A stretch of 41,058 nucleotides of DNA, from positions 1 through 41,058 of IMG/VR virus record IMGVR_UViG_3300006752_000060. One strand, written 5' to 3'. Numbering within the stretch: position 1 is the first letter of the stretch; each line of letters begins with the position of its first letter. The position numbers and the translations under genes are program-made. Positions 16,714 through 22,187 of this stretch are shown piece after piece. Below the pieces are notes generated by a model. That model saw nothing but the letters and a program-made list of their open reading frames with translations. It was not told where the DNA came from and did not search any database. Origin of the DNA: a virus.

Positions 16714-16930
16714 ATGCTAAACTGTTTCTCTATTAGCAAATCTGTTCTCTGTTAGCAGATAGTTCCGCTTATTCTGCTCCTCTGCTACAAAACGGTGGGT
16801 GTAAGTGCCTGACAACTAATTGTTTACGTGTGTTAGTGTTTATATGTTACCACATATTTCCACATATTACCCCTTTTATTAATCCTTTATTTTCTTAATC
16901 AACATAAGTATATACATAGCTATACCACTT
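16714..16930. repeat. Short-repeat segment (iteron-like)
   Basis: Non-coding. It contains two tandem copies of a 16-mer, TTCTCTATTAGCAAAT (16726-16741) and TTCTCTGTTAGCAGAT (16745-16760), spaced 19 bp and 14 of 16 identical. Next comes the second copy of the TTATTCTGCTCC repeat, then CCACATATT twice with a 10-bp period (16850-16858, 16860-16868), the first copy also forming ATATGT-TACC-ACATAT. Clustered repeats at helical spacing next to the arm junction fit an initiator or regulator binding array. No DnaA-box consensus was recognised. Confidence 0.45.
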
Positions 16931-16954
16931 ATGTTATTCCTTAATCTATCCCTT

Positions 16955-17173
16955 ATGAAATCAATAGTACATATACCTGAGAGTTGTAAGCTAGAGTTCT
17001 ATACTGGCATTGTTAATGCTCTTATAAGTATTGAGCATCTTATAGATGAGTTCAAAGAGCAGAACCCGGATTACAGTGAGTGGAGTGACGCAGATGAAAT
17101 CATGTATAGTCAACTTATTCAATCACAAGGAACACTAGGTGTTCTTGTACAACAAATAGAAAAAGTATCTTAA
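16955..17173 (+). CDS. Small helical-hairpin protein (paralogue 1)
   Basis: 72 residues from the ATG at 16955; an upstream in-frame ATG at 16931 would add MLFLNLSL. The inner start is preferred because the protein then aligns from its first residue with the proteins at 17193 and 17737. The layout is a short N-terminal strand (MKSIVHI), helix 1 (LEFYTGIVNALISIEHLIDE), an acidic linker and helix 2 (YSQLIQSQGTLGVLVQQIEKV). No motif known to me. It is the first gene of a small-protein cluster, after the repeat segment. Confidence 0.6.
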   Translation: MKSIVHIPESCKLEFYTGIVNALISIEHLIDEFKEQNPDYSEWSDADEIMYSQLIQSQGTLGVLVQQIEKVS

Positions 17174-17192
17174 ACCCTTAAACCCTTTTATC

Positions 17193-17426
17193 ATGTCCGT
17201 AATAACTATTTATAAAAACGAAGCATTACAATATCTTGAAGCATTACAGCTGGCGCATCATCACTTAGAAGTTGAGTATGCTAACTATGCTGATCGTGCA
17301 CCTGAGGATGCAACCTATATGACTGATGGTGCTATCCATCGTATGGAAGCTCTAAACAAGAGCGTCTATCTTGTAGAGAAACTTATTAAGCAGATTGAGT
17401 CTGAAGTATTCACCCGTAAATCTTAA
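17193..17426 (+). CDS. Small helical-hairpin protein (paralogue 2)
   Basis: 77 residues: strand (MSVITIY), helix 1 (EALQYLEALQLAHHHLEVEY), linker with DATYMTDG, helix 2 (HRMEALNKSVYLVEKLIKQI). The same fold plan and length as its neighbours at 16955 and 17737, although identity is low. It is 19 bp after paralogue 1. The repeated architecture suggests tandem duplication of a small binding protein, such as an inhibitor of a host factor. Function unknown. Confidence 0.6.
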   Translation: MSVITIYKNEALQYLEALQLAHHHLEVEYANYADRAPEDATYMTDGAIHRMEALNKSVYLVEKLIKQIESEVFTRKS

Positions 17427-17430
17427 AACT

Positions 17431-17628
17431 ATGAGAAACTTATTAATTGATTTAACAGCAGCCTTCTTTGGCTTGTTCTTAATTATTCTAAACATAACAT
17501 TACTTGTGGCATACACCTGTGGAAATACATTTCCTACTAGGTTTAGTATCCTCATGCTATCGTTAGCAGCAGTAGTGGCATTAGTTAATCGCATACTTGT
17601 TTGGACAAGGAAAGATTACTATATGTAA
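17431..17628 (+). CDS. Small inner-membrane protein, two spans
   Basis: 65 residues from the ATG at 17431, which follows the previous stop by 4 bp in a TAAAACT-ATG context; an upstream in-frame ATG at 17395 lies inside the preceding gene and is less likely. Two hydrophobic segments (about residues 8-30, LTAAFFGLFLIILNITLLVAY, and 39-57, ILMLSLAAVVALVNRIL) are joined by a short loop with CGNTFPTR, and the tail is basic and aromatic (TRKDYYM). A holin or superinfection-immunity role is possible, but it is far from the endolysin and in the other arm. Confidence 0.6.
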   Translation: MRNLLIDLTAAFFGLFLIILNITLLVAYTCGNTFPTRFSILMLSLAAVVALVNRILVWTRKDYYM

Positions 17629-17644
17629 AACCGCCATATATGTC

Positions 17645-17688
17645 GTACTAACAATACCAGTATATAATACTAGTATTAACCGTAGTAC
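17645..17688 (+). repeat. Double hairpin upstream of paralogue 3
   Basis: An inner stem AATACCAGTAT (17653-17663) pairs with ATACTAGTATT (17667-17677), one mismatch, across a 3-nt loop. It is enclosed by GTACTA (17645-17650) with TAGTAC (17683-17688). It lies in the 108-bp gap before the gene at 17737. There is no T-run, so it is not a simple terminator; it may be an RNA-stabilising or processing element, or an operator. Confidence 0.5.
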
Positions 17689-17736
17689 ATTAAGGCTAGG
17701 AAACAACTTGTTATTCATCCTTTAATTCTCTATACT

Positions 17737-17952
17737 ATGCCTTCACTTAATATTAACCCTACAGAGACATTACTATATAACACTGCTCTTTATCATGCTA
17801 TAGAGTATTTGGATAAAGAGTTAACCCGTTTGTCTAATAGCTACCCTCATATAGAGCTTATCAATAAGGAGGCAATGCGTGAATTAGACGAGATGAATTT
17901 AACTCTTAAATACCTTAAAGAACTTAGAGAGAAGTTTCCTATATCTTCTTAA
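17737..17952 (+). CDS. Small helical-hairpin protein (paralogue 3)
   Basis: 71 residues: a strand start (MPSLNI), helix 1 (ETLLYNTALYHAIEYLDKEL), a linker around SNSYPHIE, helix 2 (RELDEMNLTLKYLKELREKF). It shares length and layout with the genes at 16955 and 17193. Its stop is 5 bp before a long structured non-coding stretch. Unknown function; small acidic helical proteins in early phage regions often bind host enzymes, but nothing here shows which. Confidence 0.6.
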   Translation: MPSLNINPTETLLYNTALYHAIEYLDKELTRLSNSYPHIELINKEAMRELDEMNLTLKYLKELREKFPISS

Positions 17953-18361
17953 CTAATAACTATGGCACCCGGCTTTGTATACGTGAATGTAACATTGTTT
18001 AACTCGGGTGTCATAGTTTAATATAACTGTAGCATTGCATTAATTCTTTTCTTGGTCGTTCATGTTGTGCAATGTTACAGTTCCTTATAGACTGCAGTAC
18101 CTTTTTTATTTAAGTGTTTTTGGTTCAGGGTACTGTAGTCTTTCTTACATCTACATAAGTTGTTACAACCAGCTTTAGTAGATATCTATATGTTGTTTGT
18201 AATAGGTATTGGATAACCGGTACTGACAGATCATATGAAGATCTGGTGTACACCTGTGTTGTAGGTGGTGTATATAATATAAAACAAACGTAAAAACTCG
18301 TATAGGAATACCTGAGTATGTATATAAACTGCTTATTTTTTTTAACCCTAATTTATTTTCC
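17953..18361 (+). ncRNA. Structured non-coding segment with tandem paralogous stem-loops
   Basis: 409 bp without a credible gene. Three long hairpins lie in a row: 17958-17971 with 18005-18018 (14 bp); 18025-18039 with 18068-18082 (15 bp); 18089-18101 with 18129-18141 (13 bp). Loops are 33, 28 and 27 nt and T-rich, spacers are 6 nt, and the period is about 66 nt. The 5' arms align as AACTATGGCACC, AACTGTAGCATT and GACTGCAGTACC, and the 3' arms change to match, so pairing is kept. A weaker stem follows (TTACAA 18163-18168 with TTGTAA 18197-18202), then CAGATC (18227-18232) with GATCTG (18240-18245). A structured RNA is the best reading; DNA sites for a dimeric protein are the alternative. Confidence 0.6.
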
Positions 18362-18484
18362 ATGAAGTATTTAATTAAACACCGTATGTTTTTGTATCTG
18401 ATTGCCCTTGTTCTATTTGTAGGTATGACATCTACATCTTGTAGTGCTTATAGGAGTTGTAAGAATAACCCAGCAGTACGATGA
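18362..18484 (+). CDS. Tiny lipoprotein (40 residues)
   Basis: The frame starts MKYLIKHRMF, followed by a hydrophobic stretch (FLYLIALVLFVGM) and a lipobox-like end TSTSC at residues 23-27. This leaves a mature peptide of only 14 residues (CSAYRSCKNNPAVR) after signal peptidase II cleavage. The start follows a TTTATTTTCC leader. Its stop overlaps the next start as ATGA. It would sit on the periplasmic side of a membrane; superinfection exclusion or a minimal o-spanin are possibilities. Evidence is the signal-like sequence and coupling. Confidence 0.6.
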   Translation: MKYLIKHRMFLYLIALVLFVGMTSTSCSAYRSCKNNPAVR

Positions 18485-18567
18485 GCTATAGAACATTTGA
18501 AGCATTAATGGTTATTGCAATCATTGCAGTAACTGGATTAGGAATCTTAACAATGATAACCCTTTAA
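18481..18567 (+). CDS. Tiny single-span membrane peptide (28 residues)
   Basis: The frame starts MSYRTFEA and continues as one hydrophobic segment, LMVIAIIAVTGLGILTMITL, ending in TAA. It overlaps the lipoprotein stop (ATGA) and ends 2 bp before the next ATG, so the three are tightly packed. A pair made of a tiny lipoprotein and a tiny membrane peptide could act together in the envelope. The short length leaves doubt that it is translated. Confidence 0.45.
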   Translation: MSYRTFEALMVIAIIAVTGLGILTMITL

Positions 18568-18569
18568 CT

Positions 18570-18776
18570 ATGGCAGCTAGAATATCCCAAGAACTTCTTA
18601 GATCTGAGCTTAACACTTGGAAAAAAGATTATGATCAAGCCAAGCAGGAAGGTTTATACCCTGCAGAGTTTGGTAAGTTTATGAATATGAAATATAACTT
18701 TCAAGATCCTAAGCTTACTGATGGAACACCATTAGCAGATGCACTCATTATTATTTTTAATAATCATGTTGAGTGA
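18570..18776 (+). CDS. Small hypothetical protein
   Basis: 68 residues, helical: SQELLRSELNTWKKDYDQAK, then FGKFMNMKYNFQDPKLTDG and a C-terminal helix ADALIIIFNNHVE. No signal peptide or metal site. It is 2 bp after the membrane peptide and overlaps the next start (GTG inside GAGTGA), so it belongs to the same translational unit as the HTH gene. Function unknown. Confidence 0.6.
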   Translation: MAARISQELLRSELNTWKKDYDQAKQEGLYPAEFGKFMNMKYNFQDPKLTDGTPLADALIIIFNNHVE

Positions 18777-19012
18777 AACGCTTTGGTATAGTAAACTATG
18801 ATGTGATCTCAGATCCAGAACTTTCAATACAAGCCAAAGGTTTGTATAGTACATTGTCTTTATATGCAAACAATAAACGGGAATGCTATCCCTCAATATC
18901 TACACTAGCAGATCTAAATAACATTAGTCAGCGCCAGGTAGATAGGTTGATAAGAGAGCTTAAAGACAAAAAGTATATTATAAGAACTGGTAGAGTAATT
19001 ACTTTAGTTTAA
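18773..19012 (+). CDS. Helix-turn-helix (HTH_36-like) regulator
   Basis: 79 residues, GTG start coupled to the previous stop. The sequence follows the HTH_36 / replication-initiator N-terminal winged-helix pattern: FGIVNYDVISDPELSIQAKG, LYSTLSLYANNKRECYPS, ISTLADLNNISQRQVDRLIRELKDKKYIIR. The S-x-x-x-LA...ISxRxVxRLIxxL run forms the helix-turn-helix, with wing strands at the end. It probably controls early transcription or binds the origin. Only the DNA-binding domain is present, with no effector domain. Confidence 0.75.
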   Translation: MKRFGIVNYDVISDPELSIQAKGLYSTLSLYANNKRECYPSISTLADLNNISQRQVDRLIRELKDKKYIIRTGRVITLV

Positions 19013-19018
19013 ACTGTA

Positions 19019-19117
19019 GCTATATTACTACACTATATATAGCAACTAATTAAATATTAGTTGCACAATTACGACATAAGTGGTATGGTATTATCTATTT
19101 TTATTATGTGATAATAC
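19019..19117 (+). promoter_or_regulatory. Leader with mutually exclusive hairpins over a GTG start
   Basis: Three stems are visible: GCTATAT (19019-19025) with ATATAGC (19037-19043); GCAACTAAT (19042-19050) with ATTAGTTGC (19056-19064), a perfect 9-bp stem; and GTATTATC (19088-19095) with GATAATAC (19110-19117). The first two share GC at 19042-19043 and cannot both form fully. The third places the GTG start (19108) at the loop edge. This could be a translational switch. The sequence ATGTGATAA also makes a start-stop (ATG-TGA) overlapping the GTG. Confidence 0.4.
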
Positions 19118-19365
19118 AATTACCCAATGGTCGTTTCATAGAATGCTCACTTGAGCAGTACTTAGATTTTGATGAACAAGATCTAAGAGATCTCAATGGC
19201 CTTAGCGGTACTTTTACAAAGGAATACATAAATCCCTTTTACTCTCCCTTTGCAGAGAAATCAACTCCTGTTGTACAGGATGAAGAAGAGTATGAGCCTG
19301 ATGTCACTGAGATAGATAGTCGTACCAAGCTGAAAGATAAAGACTTTCAGCGGGATGATATCTAA
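19108..19365 (+). CDS. Conserved acidic small protein
   Basis: 85 residues from a GTG start: MIIQLPNGRFIECSLEQYLD, then FDEQDLRDLNGLSG and a disordered acidic tail with EEEYEPDVTEIDSRTKLKDK. Proteins with the same MIIQLPNG start are familiar from other Bacteroidota phages, without a known role. The A/T-rich initiation context (TATTTTTATTATG) points to an ATG two bases upstream that would immediately meet TGA, so the true start signal is unusual. No domain recognised. Confidence 0.6.
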   Translation: MIIQLPNGRFIECSLEQYLDFDEQDLRDLNGLSGTFTKEYINPFYSPFAEKSTPVVQDEEEYEPDVTEIDSRTKLKDKDFQRDDI

Positions 19366-19394
19366 TCTTTTTTTTACATTTTTAATTTATTATT

Positions 19395-19928
19395 ATGAGT
19401 TCAAACAGAGTAACTGTTTTGGCAGATGACATGGGTTGCGTTATGCGTGTATCACAAGCAAATCCAGAGTATGGTTTTATTCGTTTACAACAACAACGTG
19501 TCCAATTTACAAACGGTGGATGGGTAAAGTCCACAAACGTTTCTACATTATTGCATGGTAGAGTGGAAGACTTAGAGTCTTTGAACTTCCAGGCAAACCA
19601 GGAGATTGCAGGTAAGATTGTTATTAAAGAACAAACTGAACCTTTTAATCCTAACAACCCTGATCGTGACCTCAAGTATGCAGGTGGCACAGGAGTTATT
19701 TGTTGTGCATATGGAGAGCCTATCTATAGAAAGACTTTCTTTACAACTAATACAGAAGAAAGTGATGTATTAATAGCACACACTAATGGTGATGCAATCC
19801 GTGAAGCCAATGGTATAACAACAGAGCAAGCTATTGCTGAACCTGTTGAGGAACTAGAGGCAGAAGAACAAGTCACGGAGGAGGAAGTAACTGAGGAGAT
19901 TGAATCAGAAACTACCTTTGAACTTTAA
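19395..19928 (+). CDS. Acidic-tailed, OB/SSB-like conserved protein
   Basis: 177 residues. Residues 1-125 are strand-rich (VTVLADDMGCVMRVS, YGFIRLQQQRVQFTNGGWVK, GKIVIKEQTEPFNP, GTGVICCAYGEPIYRKTFF). The last 45 residues are almost wholly acidic and end with hydrophobics (ETTFEL), the layout of bacterial and phage single-strand-binding proteins. It has its own leader and a strong terminator, so it is probably made in quantity. ssDNA binding is inferred; a second protein with an SSB-like tail is at 29942. Confidence 0.55.
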   Translation: MSSNRVTVLADDMGCVMRVSQANPEYGFIRLQQQRVQFTNGGWVKSTNVSTLLHGRVEDLESLNFQANQEIAGKIVIKEQTEPFNPNNPDRDLKYAGGTGVICCAYGEPIYRKTFFTTNTEESDVLIAHTNGDAIREANGITTEQAIAEPVEELEAEEQVTEEEVTEEIESETTFEL

Positions 19929-19940
19929 TTTGTTTCGTTT

Positions 19941-19968
19941 AGGGGCTGCTACGGTAGCCCCTTTTTTT
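19941..19968 (+). terminator. Rho-independent terminator
   Basis: GGGGCTGC (19942-19949) pairs with GTAGCCCC (19954-19961), one G-U pair, around TACG, followed by seven T (19962-19968). It ends the transcript of the 177-residue acidic-tailed protein. Confidence 0.9.
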
Positions 19969-19989
19969 ATATACTTTTAATTTATACCC

Positions 19990-20415
19990 ATGAGAACTTA
20001 CTACAAAGGAATACTATCAGATTACCAGCTATATGCTGACCAAAGGTTTACTTATACAAAGCTGAACCCAAAGCAACACTTCTTGTTTAAGCGTGTATTA
20101 CATGGTTTAAATGTATACGCAGAAGAAGAAGTAAGGGCCATGAGTCCATCAAAACGTAACAGAATCAAAAAGGTGTGGAGACGGGGACAAAGTGAGGTTA
20201 ATACCTTAAAACAAAAGGTCTCTAATGAGTTTACTAACTCTATTTTTAGTATATTTAATAATAGCCAACTGGCTAAGAATATGATCACAGATGAGGTTGA
20301 TCCAAAATATATTAATCGTTTCACACTAAAGCAACTTGGAATAAACTATGATCATTTGATTGTGCACTTTATGCATGCAGGTTTATTACCACACAACTTT
20401 CTACAACTTAAATGA
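19990..20415 (+). CDS. Conserved phage protein of unknown function
   Basis: 141 residues, basic and helical. It begins MRTYYKGILSDYQLYADQRF, has a Lys/Arg-rich middle (SPSKRNRIKKVWRRGQSEVN) and ends YDHLIVHFMHAGLLPHNFLQLK. The basic helix could bind nucleic acid, but no family was identified. Its stop overlaps the start of the HNH gene by 4 bp, and a terminator separates it from the gene before. Confidence 0.6.
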   Translation: MRTYYKGILSDYQLYADQRFTYTKLNPKQHFLFKRVLHGLNVYAEEEVRAMSPSKRNRIKKVWRRGQSEVNTLKQKVSNEFTNSIFSIFNNSQLAKNMITDEVDPKYINRFTLKQLGINYDHLIVHFMHAGLLPHNFLQLK

Positions 20416-20675
20416 GAAAAGTATCTAAGAAGATGTCTAAGATAAACTCCGAGTATTCTAAACTCAGGAGAAAGTTTTTATTAGAGCATCCTGTCTGTCA
20501 TGCAAGTATAGACAGGTGCTCTGTAAAAGCAACTGAAGTCCACCATAAACGTGGAAGAGGTAAGTATCATTTAGACGTTAGCACTTGGTTACCAGTATGT
20601 AGAAACTGTCACACATATATTGAACTGAATTCAGAGGATGCTATTGAGTTAGGATTCTCAGATTCAAGAGTATAG
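20412..20675 (+). CDS. HNH endonuclease-like protein
   Basis: 87 residues. The HNH signature reads EVHHKRGRGKYHLDVSTW followed by LPVCRNCHTYIE, with zinc-binding Cys pairs (CHASIDRC and CRNC). The first His of EVHH would be catalytic. The first 25 residues are basic. As a free-standing small HNH next to a tRNA gene it might be a homing or nicking enzyme, or assist terminase cutting. Activity not shown; the metal-binding set looks complete. Confidence 0.75.
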   Translation: MRKVSKKMSKINSEYSKLRRKFLLEHPVCHASIDRCSVKATEVHHKRGRGKYHLDVSTWLPVCRNCHTYIELNSEDAIELGFSDSRV

Positions 20676-20678
20676 CAT

Positions 20679-20752
20679 GCTCCCATAGCTCAACTGGATA
20701 GAGCAACAGATTTCTAATCTGTAGGTTTCAGGTTCGAGTCCTGATGGGAGTA
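20679..20752 (+). tRNA. tRNA-Arg (anticodon UCU)
   Basis: A complete cloverleaf can be drawn. The acceptor GCTCCCA pairs with TGGGAGT (first pair G-U). The D-stem is GCTC/GAGC. The anticodon stem ACAGA/TCTGT encloses loop TTTCTAA with anticodon TCT at 20713-20715. The T-stem TCAGG/CCTGA encloses TTCGAGT. The discriminator is A and CCA is not encoded. It reads AGA and AGG codons, which the AT-rich phage genes use often for Arg, so it probably supplements the host pool. Confidence 0.95.
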
Positions 20753-20766
20753 CTAAAATTTTTATT

Positions 20767-21195
20767 ATGAAAAAGTTATTAATAATTCTTATGAGCCTGT
20801 CACTTACAGGCATAGCATATAGTCAAGATAACCTACCAATGGATATCTTTATAGAAGCTCTGATACACACAGAGTCAAGAGGAGATACCTTTGCCGTAGG
20901 AGATAATGGTAGAGCAGTGGGTATACTACAGATACACCCTATTATGGTCCGTGAAGTAAATAGAATACTAGAAAAGAAAGGTATCCAAAGGAGCTATACT
21001 TATAATGATAGGTATAACTATGATAAGTCTATTGAGATGTTTCTCATATGGCATGAGTACTATCATAAGTACGCTTCATATGAGAGGATAGCACGGTGTT
21101 GGAATGGTGGACCAAGAGGAGATACTATGTATTGTACTAAAAGCTATTGGTACAAGGTTAGTTATTATATGAATCAATTAGCATGGACACCTTAA
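20767..21195 (+). CDS. Secreted lytic-transglycosylase-like lysozyme
   Basis: 142 residues. Residues 1-19 are a signal peptide (MKKLLIILMSLSLTGIAYSQ, cleavage after AYS). The mature part has ALIHTESRGDTFAVGDNGRA (catalytic Glu in HTES), VGILQIHPIMVREVN, and IARCWNGGPRG, the usual order of SLT/goose-lysozyme domains. It would cut glycan strands from the periplasm. Being exported, it differs from the cytoplasmic endolysin at 14204. The start has the context AATTTTTATTATG and follows the tRNA by 14 bp. Confidence 0.78.
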   Translation: MKKLLIILMSLSLTGIAYSQDNLPMDIFIEALIHTESRGDTFAVGDNGRAVGILQIHPIMVREVNRILEKKGIQRSYTYNDRYNYDKSIEMFLIWHEYYHKYASYERIARCWNGGPRGDTMYCTKSYWYKVSYYMNQLAWTP

Positions 21196-21203
21196 ATATT
21201 ATT

Positions 21204-21590
21204 ATGCGTAAATTTTTATTTTTATTATTATTACTACCATACGTAGGTTATACACAGACAGCTAACCTTATATCATATAAAACGGAGATAGTAGAAAATA
21301 CTTGGAACGGTTATGAGGTTACTGAAACTTATTATGAAGCTGTATCAATAGATCTTAGTCAAAGATTTATTGAGCTTGTTGAGATTGATCAGGCTTATAG
21401 ACTAGCTTATAACATTCAGTATATTGATTATGATGATGGTATTAGCATGTATTCAATAGATAATACTAGTGATATGCTATTTATTGATTATGAAAATAAC
21501 CAGATAGATGTTTGTATTGAATGGAATAATTATACCGAGCAATTTAATAAGTGCTGGATATTTAGTGATATTATAAATCTAAACAGATGA
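21204..21590 (+). CDS. Exported protein of unknown function
   Basis: 128 residues from the ATG at 21204 (context TAAATATTATT-ATG); a start at 21183 would add MDTLNII and overlap the lysozyme gene. A signal peptide MRKFLFLLLLLPYVGYTQ is followed by an acidic, strand-rich domain with many Tyr and Asp (YDDGISMYSIDNTSDMLFID, then NQIDVCIEWNN). It contains two Cys in the mature part. It resembles no family I know. It sits in a run of envelope-directed genes. Confidence 0.6.
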   Translation: MRKFLFLLLLLPYVGYTQTANLISYKTEIVENTWNGYEVTETYYEAVSIDLSQRFIELVEIDQAYRLAYNIQYIDYDDGISMYSIDNTSDMLFIDYENNQIDVCIEWNNYTEQFNKCWIFSDIINLNR

Positions 21591-21772
21591 TGATGACTGA
21601 AGTAACATTAGATGGAAAGAAAGTATCTCTAAATACATATGAGTTAGAGTACGAAGTTTTAAAAGACTATACATTCAGATGGTTGGATCATAAGGATAAA
21701 CAGAAAGCAGTGCAAGAAACTGCTGATAGCTTTGGTCTACATGAAAGGATGGTAAAGCACATATGTTTATGA
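21587..21772 (+). CDS. Small hypothetical protein
   Basis: 61 residues: EVTLDGKKVSLNTYELEYEV, then FRWLDHKDKQKAVQETADSF and a final GLHERMVKHICL. The second half looks like a short helix-turn-helix (KQKAVQETADSFGLHERMVKHI), so it may bind DNA. It overlaps both neighbours (4 bp upstream, 10 bp downstream), which supports translation. No function assigned. Confidence 0.55.
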   Translation: MMMTEVTLDGKKVSLNTYELEYEVLKDYTFRWLDHKDKQKAVQETADSFGLHERMVKHICL

Positions 21773-22185
21773 AAAAGTTTATACTATTTATATTATCAAC
21801 GATCTGCTTAATAGGTTGTTCTCAAAGCTATACTGTAGGTAGGGTTATAGATGGTGATACATTTGTTATCATGTACAGAGGACAGCAAACTAAAGTTAGA
21901 TTGATAGGTGTAGATACACCCGAAGCATATAATTATAGAAACGTTAGAAAAGAATCAGGTGGTGAACAAGCATCTGCATATACAAGATCCTTAATAGAGG
22001 GTAAGCAAATTACCTTAGAGTTTGATCATGTTATGTATGACAAGTATGGTAGGCTACTAGCCTATGTGTATCTATCAGATGGTAGAATGCTTAATGCTCT
22101 TCTTGTAGAGAAAGGCTATGCTGAGCCCGCTAGATATGAACCTAATGTTAGATATGCTGATCATTTTGAATCACTAAATAATTAA
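21763..22185 (+). CDS. Lipoprotein staphylococcal-nuclease-like (SNase) protein
   Basis: 140 residues; the ATG at 21769 (third residue) is an alternative start. A lipoprotein signal, FILFILSTICLIGC, places the Cys at residue 19. The SNase domain follows: GRVIDGDTFVI, VRLIGVDTPEA, GEQASAYTRSLIEGK, YDKYGRLLAYVYL and LLVEKGYAEPARY. The active-site Asp (IDGD), Arg and Asp-x-x-Glu (VRLIGVDTPE) and the second Arg (YGRLLAYV) are all present, so a calcium-dependent nuclease is expected. Anchored in the envelope, it could degrade incoming or released DNA; this role is inferred. Confidence 0.8.
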   Translation: MFMKKFILFILSTICLIGCSQSYTVGRVIDGDTFVIMYRGQQTKVRLIGVDTPEAYNYRNVRKESGGEQASAYTRSLIEGKQITLEFDHVMYDKYGRLLAYVYLSDGRMLNALLVEKGYAEPARYEPNVRYADHFESLNN

Positions 22186-22187
22186 TT

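Larger units (their letters stand above)
16097..16787 (+). repeat. Direct repeat pair flanking the 111-residue gene
   Basis: TTATTCTGCTCCCTTGCTA at 16097-16115 recurs as TTATTCTGCTCCTCTGCTA at 16769-16787 (17 of 19 identical). The two copies bracket the GC-richer 111-residue gene, its terminator and the candidate small RNA. They could be binding sites for one regulator or initiator, or the scars of an insertion of the intervening 650 bp. The coordinates span both copies; the sequence between them is not repetitive. Confidence 0.45.

Noticed and set aside
17431-17628. Two-span membrane protein as the holin
   Set aside because: Size fits, but it is in the opposite, probably early arm and 2.3 kb from the endolysin; kept only as a possibility.
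18175-18363. 62-residue minus-strand frame
   Set aside because: Lies across the structured non-coding segment, with an odd composition and no support from packing or context.
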